From positions 1,116,001 through 1,180,000 of the forward strand of contig CAVNZM010000006.1 of the NCBI GenBank assembly GCA_963693365.1: 64,000 nt of DNA, written 5' to 3'. The position numbers and the translations under genes are program-made. Of this stretch, positions 1 through 21,374 are shown piece by piece; the first letter of the stretch is position 1, and every line of letters begins with the position of its first letter. The notes beneath the pieces were generated by a model. It did no database searches, was not told the origin of the DNA, and saw only the letters and a program-made list of their open reading frames with translations. The stretch comes from Amoebidium appalachense (taxonomy: Eukaryota; Ichthyosporea).

Positions 1-84
1 AACGCATCGACTATGTATTGAGCTGTATTGAACAGCACATGGGTGGGGCCAAGGTGTGCGGTTCTCTGCTGATTGGGGAATCCT

Positions 85-185
<101 letters not shown>

Positions 186-576
186 TTGTAGTCTTAATGC
201 ACATGTGCTTTTCTTTTGCTTCGTTTTTTGTTCCATTGGCCGTCGTTGTTTTCTGTGTGTAGAACATCAGGGGATACAGGGAAGGATTGTGTTGTATGCC
301 GAACAACTGAATGCCGTGTTGTAGTGTGAGTACTGACGGCCCCGGTTTACTTTTGCAACCGTTTATTTAGTGTTCAGGTTTTGAAAGGTTCTTGCAAGAA
401 GCGGAACAGCGAAATATCAGTCGGTGTTTCAGAATCCAGAGGGGTTCTGGCTGCCAGTGGATGTTACTTGTATTATGCATGTTGGTTGGGGGTGGGCCTT
501 TCCTATGAATAGCCGCTATAAGGAGGCACCAGGATGCACCACTGTTTTGCGTGTTCTTTTCTTTTTTTCTTTTTTC

Positions 577-607
<31 letters not shown>

Positions 608-653
608 TTTTGTTCCTCGGAGGAAGCTGGCCGGGGTTTGGGACAGGTGTTAG

Positions 654-747
654 GTGATCATGGCAACACTCCGATACCACACGACACTGTTTATGGTCAT
701 GTGATCATGGCAACACTCCGGTACCACACGACACTGTTTATGGTCAA
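654..747. repeat. 47-bp tandem duplication
   Basis: Two direct copies, 654-700 and 701-747, begin with GTGATCATGGCAACACTCCG. They differ at one obvious position (gata versus ggta) and at the last base. No function is visible. Confidence 0.9.
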
Positions 748-2787
748 TGACATGGCATCGATATCGAAGGTTTCTGTGTCCTTTTGGTTTCTTTGTTAAC
801 AAATTAAACATAGAAATACTGTGCAGGTACATTTCAATACATATGATCTAATTAGAGTGGGTGAAATGCACTGTTTTACTTTCCGTTGGGCATGCATATT
901 TACTAAATCATTGAGCTTTGCCGCAGTTACACTGCCATCTTCAGTTGTCACCAACTTCAACTTTTTTCTGTTGTGCAACTTCTGAGCATGTCCAAACGGT
1001 GTGTGCCGCTGAGCGCCTATGTCACGACATGACGATGTAGTATGCATAGCTAATATCGAAAGATAAAAGAGACATCTGCCAGCTTCAGGTTGGCTGCAGC
1101 TGTCAACCTGCGTCATACAAAACAAACAAAACAAACTGTTTACTGACTATTCCACAGATCAGGATCTTCCTTTGCCATCGGCTTGTGTTACAATTGGTCT
1201 CCATTCAGTCGTGTTGTGCACTGAAGCCCCGCGTGATGGCGGCACATGGTTTTTCCTTCACTACCAATACTAGGCCTATTAGGTGACCAGCTGTAGCTGA
1301 GTGCCGCGGCTGCGGCATCATGCGGCGTAGCTAAACTACAGCCTGTGACAGCTGAGATCTAGAAACTGGACTATTACTTGGTCTCAACCTGCTGGCATGG
1401 TGACCAGCATGCAGCTCTTTGCCTGAGGGCCACAACATAACTCACCGGATGAACAATTTTGCCTAAGTAGATGGTGGCCATGGGTCCTCTTTTTCAAGAG
1501 TTCAAGAATTTCACACCCTGATTCACCCTAGTCTATAGACCGGCCTATATCTACATATCCAATAGGCGTGCATACCGGCACTTTTCCGATCTTGTTTGGA
1601 TGCAGAGTACACCAATCAAAAATCGTATATATCAACGAAACTTTACGAAAGCTATTTGACAGGTGCGAAGGTACGGATTGATTGGCTATCGAACCCAAAT
1701 TTGATAGCTCAAGTCTCACTAAACCTGCCAGTCCCGCCAAGTGACGCAGCCTATGCAGTGTGCACGGTCTACTGACCGCGTAAACCAACTAGATGGATTG
1801 TTGGTTTTTTTTTGAGTGATTTAGTAAATCTATACATGAGCTGCATGTACTACCCAGGTAGTCTACTCTACCTTCTACGGTGCTGATTGGTCATCGATCA
1901 GTGATCGGTGATACACTCAAACCCCTTCGGAAGCTAGAACTTTTTCTTTTAAAGTTATTTTTTTATTCAATTGGCAACTTCGTACGGCATTGTCAATAAG
2001 CGATGGTGACATATGATGTAAAATACGGTTTTTTATTCCCAGCTCCTGAATCCCAAACAAATACAATACCTGACCATTGTACTTGTTTTCAAATGAATTT
2101 CATGAATGAGAGTGAGCAAACAAATAATCATAATGCGATTGAAATTTTGCTGCGATTTGATTCGAACTTGGGGCTCAATGCACCCGAAATGAGTGAGGTG
2201 TGCTTCCCAGATTCACCATCATCATGACGTGACAACTCGGAGTCGGAGAGCTGAATCGGAGCAGCGCACAGCACAAACAGAACAGCACTTCGTATTAGAA
2301 ACTTTGCTTGCAAACATCGGAATGCGAAGGGTTCATTGCACGTAGAGGCGACGATATTGAATGATTTCTGCACAGATTTACAGGATTAGCTAGAAGGAGA
2401 GAAAAGGACGTGAAATTTTGGTCAGACGTTTCCATGCGGTGCTTGCATCCATGAAGGCCGGGGTTCAGGGCTCTCTTCACTGTATTTTAGTAACTTGCTC
2501 TCGCACACCACATTTCAAATTTTTTGGACCAACATGCACTTGGCCACGAAAACTTGACGAGGAGCTGAGAAGCTGACGTGAACATCCCATGTTTTACAGT
2601 GTATGGTTCCTTGGGCAAACCAAACAATTTGCTCTTCAGATGATCGTTCGTGTGTGCTGTTCCTCACTCCTTCCCGTAGTAGTAGATTTTCAAGGACTCT
2701 GACCCAGAGCCTTATCCACCAAACTTCCTTTCATCTTTTTAATTCCTATACACACCAGCATATAATCTTGCACATCGACACGCACTC

Positions 2788-12269
<9,482 letters not shown>

Positions 12270-12281
12270 ATCAAGGTACGA

Positions 12282-12387
<106 letters not shown>

Positions 12388-12646
12388 CCCCCAACCATCA
12401 CTATAACCAAAAAAGAAAAAAAGAAAGAGAGAGATAGAGAAAAAGAGGGAGAGAAAGAAAGAAAGAAAGAAAACAACACAGGCCCACATACCCATGTAGC
12501 AGCACGCACCTTGACACCCACGTGCGCAGGGTTAAGAATTTTATTGTGAACTATAAATTTCTGCTGTTTTCTCATTCAGTATGGTCTTTCCGGGACTGTG
12601 CCTTGCACTTTGTCTCGGAGGATCTAAGCCCTCCCTTCTTTCCTCC

Positions 12647-12670
12647 CTCTCTCTCTCTCTCTCTCTCTCA

Positions 12671-12744
<74 letters not shown>
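12647..12744. repeat. (CT)n microsatellite
   Basis: Nearly pure CT for about 98 nt, followed by C11 and a T run. Confidence 0.9.
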
Positions 12745-12747
<3 letters not shown>

Positions 12748-13630
12748 CCCCCCCCCCTCCTTTTACTTTTTTTTTTTTTTTTTTTTTCCCTTCTTTTTTG
12801 TCTTGGTGTGTGTGCGTGTGTGTGTGGGGGGGGGAGGGAGGGGGGGGGGGGGGGGGGATTTGCAAGATATCTGCACTTAACAAGAAAAAGAAAATTAGTT
12901 AGGCAGTTAACCCCCCACCAATGCACAGCTTTAATTGTCTGGCTGTTGCATCTTTTACCTAATCGAATCGACCAATCGAACACACTTGTTTACTTGCTTA
13001 AAAGTCCATCACCTCATTTCCTTGCTATTTCCCCAGGCTCTCCATTTAAAATCAACCCCTCGATGTGTGCGCCGTCTGCCGTCACCACACGGCTCTCCAC
13101 ACAACAACGCGTCCATGGAGAGAGAAAAAGTCACCTAATAAGCAGACAGCGGAGCGGGGCAACAACTGCAAATTTGCCTTTCCCTGCCGTTTTTTTCCCG
13201 GTAACCAACCCAGACTTACGATTAGTGTTTGCTTGTTGGCCATTGCTGCGTAGCGATTGGAGGCCCTCAGTCATCAAACGTGAAACTGGTGTTCGTGTAG
13301 ATAGGATTAAAGCGTAATTACTCCCCTTACTCCCGCGGCCAAATTTAGTTATTAGGCAGTCATCACTGCCCCCCTGCAATTCGAATAGTTTAAATCTGCT
13401 GAGGTTATTGTATGGCACACGTCGCCCATAATCGCGAGATTTTTGTGGCATGACGGTGGTGGAAGTACTTTTGTACGTTGAAAGCTATGTTAATAGATAG
13501 GTAGTTTTTGTGTTGGTTTCTGTCCGTGGATGAAAGTAGTAGATATAACGAGTGTGTAGTGTAATATGGACCCAAAAAGACATGTTCCAAGAAAGCACAT
13601 CTGCATTCCTCTTTTTAACTTGACCATTAA

Positions 13631-13722
<92 letters not shown>

Positions 13723-14286
13723 CACACAGCACACAAACACGCACACTTACATGCGTACATACACAACCAGGGGATTCATACGCATACAATATGATCCCCC
13801 CACCCCACCCAACACCATGATTTCGACGGCGTGTGCCCTTTGTACGTTTCTTGCTGTAAGTCCCTGTGTTTGTTTAGCTCCAGCCAAGCAGTGTGGCAAG
13901 GATATGGCATACAGTAGTTCATATCTGAGTCAACGGTTTGTCTGTGTATACTGCAGCCAGCTTTGTATATATATCCACTACAAGTTGCTTACTACTGCAA
14001 ACACTGATGAAAGCAGGCAGACATGCCTGTCATGATCCCTTTCCTGTACAAATGCAGGATTTGGCGTCGCGTTCGCGCCCTTGTGGTGCACATGCATAGA
14101 GTTGAAATAATCTCAACTTCTATATTGGTTCGTAACCAATGGAAGCAATAATAATTATTTGGCTACACAGATTGCCGTGGCAACCCACATTGCACAACTT
14201 TGAGCCTCCCCCTCCCCACCCTCCTAGGCTCCTTGCCGGACACCTATGTGCACGTGCACTTGATTTACTACGACCACAAAAGGGTC

Positions 14287-14327
<41 letters not shown>

Positions 14328-14423
14328 CTCCCCCAACCCACCCACCCGCGCGAGCAAAAAGGAAGAATATTAAAAGAAAAAAAGAGGGGGGGAAGGAGAC
14401 AGTGAGGCCGGGGATTCGGGTAG

Positions 14424-14468
<45 letters not shown>

Positions 14469-14613
14469 AGAGAGAGCTCGAGGGGGGGGGGGGGGGGGGG
14501 GGGGGGGGGAGTAGTGTGTGTGTACATAAGGGAGGGACGGAGAAAGAAAGGGAGAGAGAAGGTGTGTGGGAGGATGGGAGGGTGGGAGGGAAGGAGCTGA
14601 ATGAGAAATGGCT

Positions 14614-14677
<64 letters not shown>

Positions 14678-14815
14678 AGATATAGAAGAAAGAAAATGAG
14701 GAAGAATATGGTAGGGAAAAAAAATGCACTTGGAAACTCTTCCAGTGATTTTGATGTACGTTAGTCAACCATTCACTAGTAAAGTTGCAAATAAATGTGT
14801 AGGCTGGGACTCTAT

Positions 14816-14904
14816 GGTGGTGGTGGTAATGGTGGTGGTGGTGGTGGTGGTGGTGGTGGTGGTGGTGGTGGTGGTGGGGGGGGGGGGGGGGGGGGGGGGG
14901 GGGT
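14816..14904. repeat. (GGT)n trinucleotide array ending in a G run
   Basis: About 60 nt of GGT triplets, with one AAT interruption, running into about 27 G. Confidence 0.9.
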
Positions 14905-15522
14905 GATGCGGCAGCGTACTGATGTTGCGCCGCCGTGGTGTTTATCAAGAGCAGGGACGTGTGTACACATGAGCATGTGCCGTCTTCAGTTGTGGACGGG
15001 CCGGCCGGATAAAAAACACATGTTGCTGCTCGAAGAAGACGCTGTTCTTTATAACGGAGGAAGGGGGAAGGTTTGGGAGATCTAGATCTTGCTATCGGCC
15101 AATGATTCAGGAGTTACTACTGTATACGTACGTACATCCAGGTGCATTGGGGGCTTTGGGGCTCTGTTCCTTTTAAGGTACATAGCTAATATTTTTCAAG
15201 GCTGACGAAACTGTTCCTCTGTGGCGCCTGATCGCCTGACGCGTGCCAAGTCACGCTCGAAAACTTGGAAAGTCGGCTGATCATGAGGGCAGGTGCACAG
15301 ATGCACCTGGCTGATTGGGGCTAGATCATATGTTGTGACCAAGCCGCACGGGGTCGCTTGCGTGGGGCCCTTGTGTCTAGAGTGTTCAAGGTGGGCCACC
15401 ACGAATGCCACGCGCGCCGCATTATGTAGGACTCCAGGAGCCTACAGTAGGCCTCACCACTGATATCATGATGGTTGGCTACTGCATTGCACTGCAAATT
15501 TTTTGTACATGTAGTGTGGGAT

Positions 15523-15808
15523 GCGCACTATGTAACTCATGTAAAGACAATAGTTCAATAGCAAACGGACGGATTTCAATAACACTCGTTTGTTTTGCAT
15601 GAGTGCATGTGTACACTTGTATGTGCCTGTGTTGTTTACGGTGCATGACGGCGGGATTTTCCCTTGCGCACTATGTAACTCATGTAAAGACAATAGTTCA
15701 ATAGCAAACGGACGGATTTCAATAACACTCGTTTGTTTTGCATGAGTGCATGTGTACACTTGTATGTGCCTGTGTTGTTTACGGTGCATGACGGCGGGAT
15801 TTTCCCTT
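15523..15808. repeat. 143-bp tandem duplication
   Basis: Units 15523-15665 and 15666-15808 both begin GCGCACTATGTAACTCATG and end GCGGGATTTTCCCTT. No difference between the two copies was seen, so the duplication is recent. No gene is visible inside. Confidence 0.92.
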
Positions 15809-16593
15809 GGCTCCATGTGACGGTGACATCTGTCTGAGAACTCGAGTCTCTGTCTCTCGGAGTCACTGTCACTCACTGAGACTCTGAGAGTCCAGGGCAC
15901 CAATCAAATGCGAGTTTGAGACATTTATGTTTGTACATTCCTAAAGCATTCCAGAAGGATGTTCACTGATCGAGAACTGTCCTGCAGGATGTTCCCCTTT
16001 ATAGTGCGGCTGGGACTGGATTTCCAAACAGACTTTCCATGTTTCAAATATTGTTTACTGTAGGTCTTTTCTAGTTGTCCTACATACCATGCTTGCAACT
16101 TCCTGATATAAGTGTTTCTCTCCGCAAACATACATTCTTGTTTGCTAAAGAGCTAGCCGGGCCGCCCTGGAAAGGAGTTGTGCAGGAGTATCGAAATTTG
16201 AGAAAACGTAGCCAACCATAGTCAACTACGAAAACAAAGCAGGTGGCCATTAAAATGCAATAGGAGGGTTTAAAAAAAGCATTAAAAGGAGTAGTTCAGA
16301 GAAGATAGGGGAGAGGGTGATCACTGAAGGAAGAAGGGAAAGGAAGAGGCCTATCGACATCCAGGAATGCATATTTGCATCACAATAAAATTTTATTCAT
16401 CCAATCAGAAGTGCTTTTGAGCTTCCGTCATCTGGAGCACGCGACCCTACGTAGGTTTAAAACTGCGTCTTGCTGCTGCAGCCAACGCAAAAAAAGAGAG
16501 CTCTATTGTAGGCTACCTGTGTTCGTATCCAGCGCGGGCTGTGTTGACCATTTTTAGGCCTCTGCATAGCACTGACAGTAACTATCAACAACA

Positions 16594-17820
16594 ATGTTTA
16601 GCACAGTGTTACCTCTCGCTTTGGCGCTTGCCAGTGCGGTTTCCGCTGCCACTCCCGCTTTCCCCCCTTCGAGCGAGCTCGTTTTCGACTCCTACTACAT
16701 GATTTTACCAAAGGCCACATACGCAGAATCGGGTCTCTACGAAGAAGGAATATACACGGACGTCAACGTGACCAATGTTTCTGCTGAGCTCTGCTCCGGC
16801 CTGTGCACCACCAACACGAACTGCCTTGCGTTTTGGGTGCTGGCTACAAAGAAGAACGAAACAGCTACCAGCTGTCGCATGTTCACAAAACTCGATGGCG
16901 TAGAGCTTGCTGATAACGTCGAGGGGAGTAAACGTCCAAATGGGCAGGACTTCTACATACACGTGCAGCGCAGTGTCGACTCTTGCACGGGGCCCGGCAC
17001 ATACTTCGGCGCCAGAGTAACCCGTGACCCTGACACTTCCATAGACCTCTGGTGCAGTACCTACATCACCGATGGAAAACGCTGCTACTATGAGTCTGAT
17101 GCATCCCCCGGGGGAAAAAACTCGGACATTGACTTCACAAACAACAACAGCGGGTGTGACCCCTCCCTCGCCTGCTCGAGCGAAGACAACACGTGCCGTG
17201 ACCCCCTCATCACCGGATTCAAGCGGGCGGCCCAGGCACGCAAGCCCAAGGGTGGTGTCTTCACCACCATCACCCTCACCCAAAACATCACAGACGGTGC
17301 CTGCTCGCAGGAGTGCCGTGCAGATGAACAATGCATTGTGTTCATTCGCCGGTCCAGCACATGCACCCTGTATACCTCATTGCAGAACTTCACAATGGCC
17401 ACGGCAAAGACATTTGACGCGACCGGTGCGGCTGGGCTCTTTGTTGATCCCACACGTGCAAATTCCAGCTGCGCGGACAATGAGTTTTTCGGCGTGGTGG
17501 GGGATAAGTTCTACCACGACCAGAGTGATGACTGGAGCAACTACAGCATTCTGGCCAACGTGAGCTGGGCTGGATGTGGTGCGAGGCAGACCACTGAGGG
17601 GGGGCTGTGCCCCATCCAGGAGGGCTCATATTCTTTCCTCCGTGACTGGTCATTTACTTCGGCCGGGTGTGGTGCTGGGCTGGTATGCAACAGCAACACA
17701 AGCTTTACTTCGTGTGCCGGCCAGTGTGTGCAGCCAGACTCCAAGTTGAATCAGGGGTGGCCCAAGCCGTGCCTGGACAAAAACGGGAAAGTTATCGAGC
17801 ATGCCTACGATGACGAGTAG
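16594..17820 (+). CDS. Secreted Cys-rich protein with duplicated PAN/Apple-like unit
   Basis: A single uninterrupted 408-codon ORF. Residues 1-19 form a typical signal peptide (hydrophobic LPLALALASAVSA). Two units follow. Each holds a PAN/Apple-like Cys pattern (ELCSGLCTTNTNCLAFW near 66-81; GACSQECRADEQCIVF further on), then a second Cys cluster (GCDPSLACSSEDNTC in unit 1; GCGAGLVCNSNTSFTSC in unit 2). About ten N-glycosylation sequons (NVT, NVS, NET, NIT, NFT, NYS, NTS) support an extracellular fate. There is no transmembrane segment; the end (HAYDDE) is not a canonical KDEL signal. PAN domains bind proteins or sugars, but the ligand here is unknown. The gene has no introns, unlike its intron-rich neighbours. 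The PAN assignment rests on Cys spacing only. Confidence 0.85.
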   Translation: MFSTVLPLALALASAVSAATPAFPPSSELVFDSYYMILPKATYAESGLYEEGIYTDVNVTNVSAELCSGLCTTNTNCLAFWVLATKKNETATSCRMFTKLDGVELADNVEGSKRPNGQDFYIHVQRSVDSCTGPGTYFGARVTRDPDTSIDLWCSTYITDGKRCYYESDASPGGKNSDIDFTNNNSGCDPSLACSSEDNTCRDPLITGFKRAAQARKPKGGVFTTITLTQNITDGACSQECRADEQCIVFIRRSSTCTLYTSLQNFTMATAKTFDATGAAGLFVDPTRANSSCADNEFFGVVGDKFYHDQSDDWSNYSILANVSWAGCGARQTTEGGLCPIQEGSYSFLRDWSFTSAGCGAGLVCNSNTSFTSCAGQCVQPDSKLNQGWPKPCLDKNGKVIEHAYDDE

Positions 17821-17953
17821 ATGTGTACAGTAAGCAGTAGCAGTCACTGCACGGTGGCTGCATATGTAATATACCGAGTATGATAAGCGTGATGTACATT
17901 GACCATTTTGCTTGTGTATATTTGCGCACGTTGATCATGAGGCGTGCACCAGT

Positions 17954-17959
17954 AATAAA
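17954..17959 (+). terminator. AATAAA polyadenylation signal
   Basis: A canonical AATAAA hexamer 134 nt after the stop codon of the secreted-protein gene. Its spacing suits that gene's 3' end. Confidence 0.6.
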
Positions 17960-18410
17960 GACACAATTCGGAAGCCGCTCAGAGACAGAGCACAGAACAA
18001 TTCTGCTTTACTAACGGTTCAGAAGAATGATTCTGCTTCTCATGAGAACAATTCTGTACAGCAAGATTAATCTAATTATGAAATATGTTATCAGCAAAAT
18101 TTACTCTGCTAAAACAAAGCTTTTCTTGCTGTCATCAGGAGATGAATTCTGCTTTTGCTGGATATGGAGCTCTGCTAAGAGTCTGAGAATTGCTCTGCTT
18201 TCCTATAAGAGAACATTTTGGTTTGTGCAGTCTAAAAACATTTCTGCTCGGAGCCAGCTCACTTTCCTGCAGACGCGGTTGGGCCCTTGGCTCTTGGCGG
18301 TACACAGGGGTCACTCAACTTTAAGATTACAGGTAAGTTCAGTTTAAGGTCTAAAATCTTCAGGTTTCTCGGTAGTAGGGTTCATTATCTTATTCTCTCT
18401 CTCTCTCTCT

Positions 18411-18441
<31 letters not shown>

Positions 18442-18534
18442 TCTCTCTGTCCTGTGTGTCCCTTTTTTGGGCTGCAGGAGGTGCCCTTTTTTGTTTGCCT
18501 CTTTTTTTCTTTTCTCCGGCTTCTTTTTTTTTTT

Positions 18535-18585
<51 letters not shown>

Positions 18586-18860
18586 GGGGGGGGGGGGGAG
18601 AAGTGGACACACAAAACACACACACCGTGCACCGTGACACTGACACATCCACACACATTGTGATACACTCAAATACACGACACAGCCCATCGAACACAAA
18701 ATTCACACATACACACATTTTTGCACAGATATGGAAGGTTTCGTAGGGGAGTATAATCAAATAAGTCACGGGTCCGGGCACCGTGGGCCTATTCACCGGC
18801 GGCACTGCCCGTAAACTGTTACACTCTTCTCTTAGCTGGTGGCTAAACACACACAAACGC

Positions 18861-18962
<102 letters not shown>

Positions 18963-19610
18963 GTTTGAATTTTTTCCACTATTGATTGGTAACGAAGCAA
19001 AAGCTCCACAGAATTTTAAGCTAATCAGAAAAGAAATATGATCTCAGACGTGACTGCGATCAAATTTGTTTATTAACGGCAATTTTGCACATCCTAGTAG
19101 CGAAGCCACAGCCCCCCCTCCGGATCCATCTCCCCCTCTCCCTTCCCCCCCCCCTCCCCAACCCATCTCCCTTATCTGATTTTTCAAGGGCCCCCAGACC
19201 GGTAGCCCCGAGAATCTTATTCTTTTCAAAAAATCTAGCACTAAATACCTTATACTATGAAATATCTTAAACCTGAATGACTGTCTGTGGTGCCGCATTT
19301 GCACTTGTTGCTAGTACGATGTGTGTTTATACTTTGGGCAGATCGGATTGTGCGGGTGAAAAGTTTGCGCTATGTCTTGTCCTTTTACAGGTGGCCAACG
19401 GTCTCAGGCAGCTGCCTCAGGCTGATACACTTTACAAAGTCTCTCTCTCCGGCTCTCTCTCTCTATTTTTTCGCACAAGCAAGTCCGTTTTTAAGCCGGA
19501 GGTGTCAGCGGCTGCACGCACACTAAATAATATGTGTGCACGCCTCAATTGATTAATTGCAGCCAGTGTGCTCAGAAATAGCTTGCAATACTTTTGCTTT
19601 GCACGTGTCT

Positions 19611-19792
19611 CCCCCCCCCCCCCTCCCCCCTCCGCCCCCCTCTCCCCTCCCCCCTCTCCCCCCCCCCCCCCCCCCCCTCCACCACCACCACCACCCTTCA
19701 ACCCTTCGATCCCCCCTCCCCCCCCCCCTCCCCCCCCCCCCCCCCCCCCCCCCCCCCGCACCACCACCACCCTTCAAACCCCCCCCTCCCCC

Positions 19793-19866
<74 letters not shown>
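19611..19866. repeat. 256-nt C-rich block
   Basis: Almost only C, with scattered T and two ACC-triplet islands. It includes several C runs of 20 or more. Confidence 0.92.
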
Positions 19867-19867
<1 letters not shown>

Positions 19868-20300
19868 CCCCCTCCCACCTCCCCTCAACGACAGCCAGGC
19901 AGCATCCCCGGCACACTGCAACAACTCACACGAACATGTACATCAACACGGCACAGGCGGCACGCACCGTGACCAGCTTGGGCCCGGGGCCAGGAAGGAA
20001 GCAAGACCATCATGATCATGCGTATTTGCGTAAATGCGAGACCAAAAGTAAGGGAAGCCAAAGCCAACTGTGGCCCGTGCCCTTGGGCCCCTTATAAATA
20101 CCCGTGGGGGGTTTACGCTGTTTACTCGAGGCAAAGAGAACCAGTCTCAGGTATGGGGGGGGGTTTTGCTCGGAATATCCCCTCAGCGGTATATCATGAT
20201 CACGTACATAGATGTCGGGTGGTGACTATATATCAGGGTTTACTTTCTCTACGAGACACCATAAAGACTACAAGGAGAAATCAATTAGTTGGGGTTCCCC

Positions 20301-20302
<2 letters not shown>

Positions 20303-20338
<36 letters not shown>
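20303..20338 (-). repeat. Internal A run (T on + strand) in the LINE 3' region
   Basis: About 36 T on the plus strand, i.e. A on the element's sense strand. It lies about 195 nt before the element's true 3' end. The same tract in copy 2 is shorter (about 25). Confidence 0.85.
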
Positions 20339-20342
<4 letters not shown>

Positions 20343-20425
20343 GGGCTCCCCTCGGGACACTCGGTATCAGCTGGTTGTGTGTGTGTGTGTGTGTGTGTGT
20401 GTTTGTGTGTGTGTGTGCGCGTGCG

Positions 20426-21374
20426 CTATAATTTTGTAGTGATGTGTTTCTCAAGCCAATCAATACATCTAATAAACAGGTCGTAGTTACACGTGTTTAG
20501 TATAAAATCAAGGATGTTGTAATTTACAGGTAGGCTATCTTTCTGGGTGTCTGTTGTGAATGTGACGTGTGTGTGTTGCGGTATTATGTGGTCTATCAAA
20601 CTACATTTGGCGATACATGACCGGTTAAACTGGTGTGTGTGTGTGTTGTTTGGGCATGCAAATGATGCTACCTTATACTTATTAGATCTCCACTGTATAG
20701 CACGTGTACAGTAAAAGCGTGGTAATTGATCAATAATACCATCAACTAGAGAAAGACCAGTTCTACAGGAAGGTAATATGTATTTAGGTGTTATACATTT
20801 GCGAGTGCCATATTTGGCAATATGGTTGAGGCGGTCAGTATATATAAAACGAGACATAAGGCTTAGTTTTTCAAGGTGTATGCTTTCATCGGGTCTAGTG
20901 TCGTGTGGTATCTTTTTCCATTTGTTATATTGTGTGATTATCTTGTGATTGTGTACATGTTTAATAAGTAAGTGGCAGTCCAAAGTCACACACACACTAT
21001 TGCGGGGTTTATTTGTATTTGTGCCCAGGGGAGAAGGGGAGAGAGAGGGGAGGAAAGAGGGGAGAGGTGAGGAGGGGACAGGTCGGATAGAGAAGAGAGG
21101 GTGGGAGGGCAAATACTTCTTTAAGCGGCTTATGTGCTTATTGAATTTCAGCGCGAGATAGGATACTCTAGCAGCTATTGGGACCAGACCATATATCGAG
21201 AGCGTTACAGGCCCAGGTTTACAACAGTTGTTAGATAGAAAGGAGGCAACTTCTGCTTCAAGGAAATTTGCCAAGGGTTTAAGCGCTCTAGTTCTCTCTT
21301 TCTTGATCCAAGCGGCGAGAAGGGGTAAACCATATTCACATGCCGGGAAGACAAAAGTGCGAATAAATGTAAGT
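20426..21374 (-). pseudogene. Displaced C-terminal part of LINE ORF2 (copy 1)
   Basis: This frame continues the reverse-transcriptase ORF after the 2-nt shift at about 21375-21378 and stays open to a stop at 20426 (about 316 codons). It begins RLTFIRTFVFPACEYGLPLL, typical of the post-catalytic thumb region of LINE reverse transcriptases, and copy 2 shares it. The C-terminal 150 residues are basic and His/Tyr-rich, with no RNase H or zinc-knuckle motif that I can identify. Without the shift, ORF2 would be about 1,060 codons. Confidence 0.75.

Noticed and set aside
19888-20090. Fragment NMYINTAQAARTVTSLGPG compared with chaperonin (TCP-1) N-termini
   Set aside because: Similarity is limited to a few residues; the chaperonin nucleotide motifs are absent and no further exons follow.
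19557-20097. Pro-rich and Gly-rich frames over C/G runs
   Set aside because: Homopolymer translation artefacts; all frames of the run are open.
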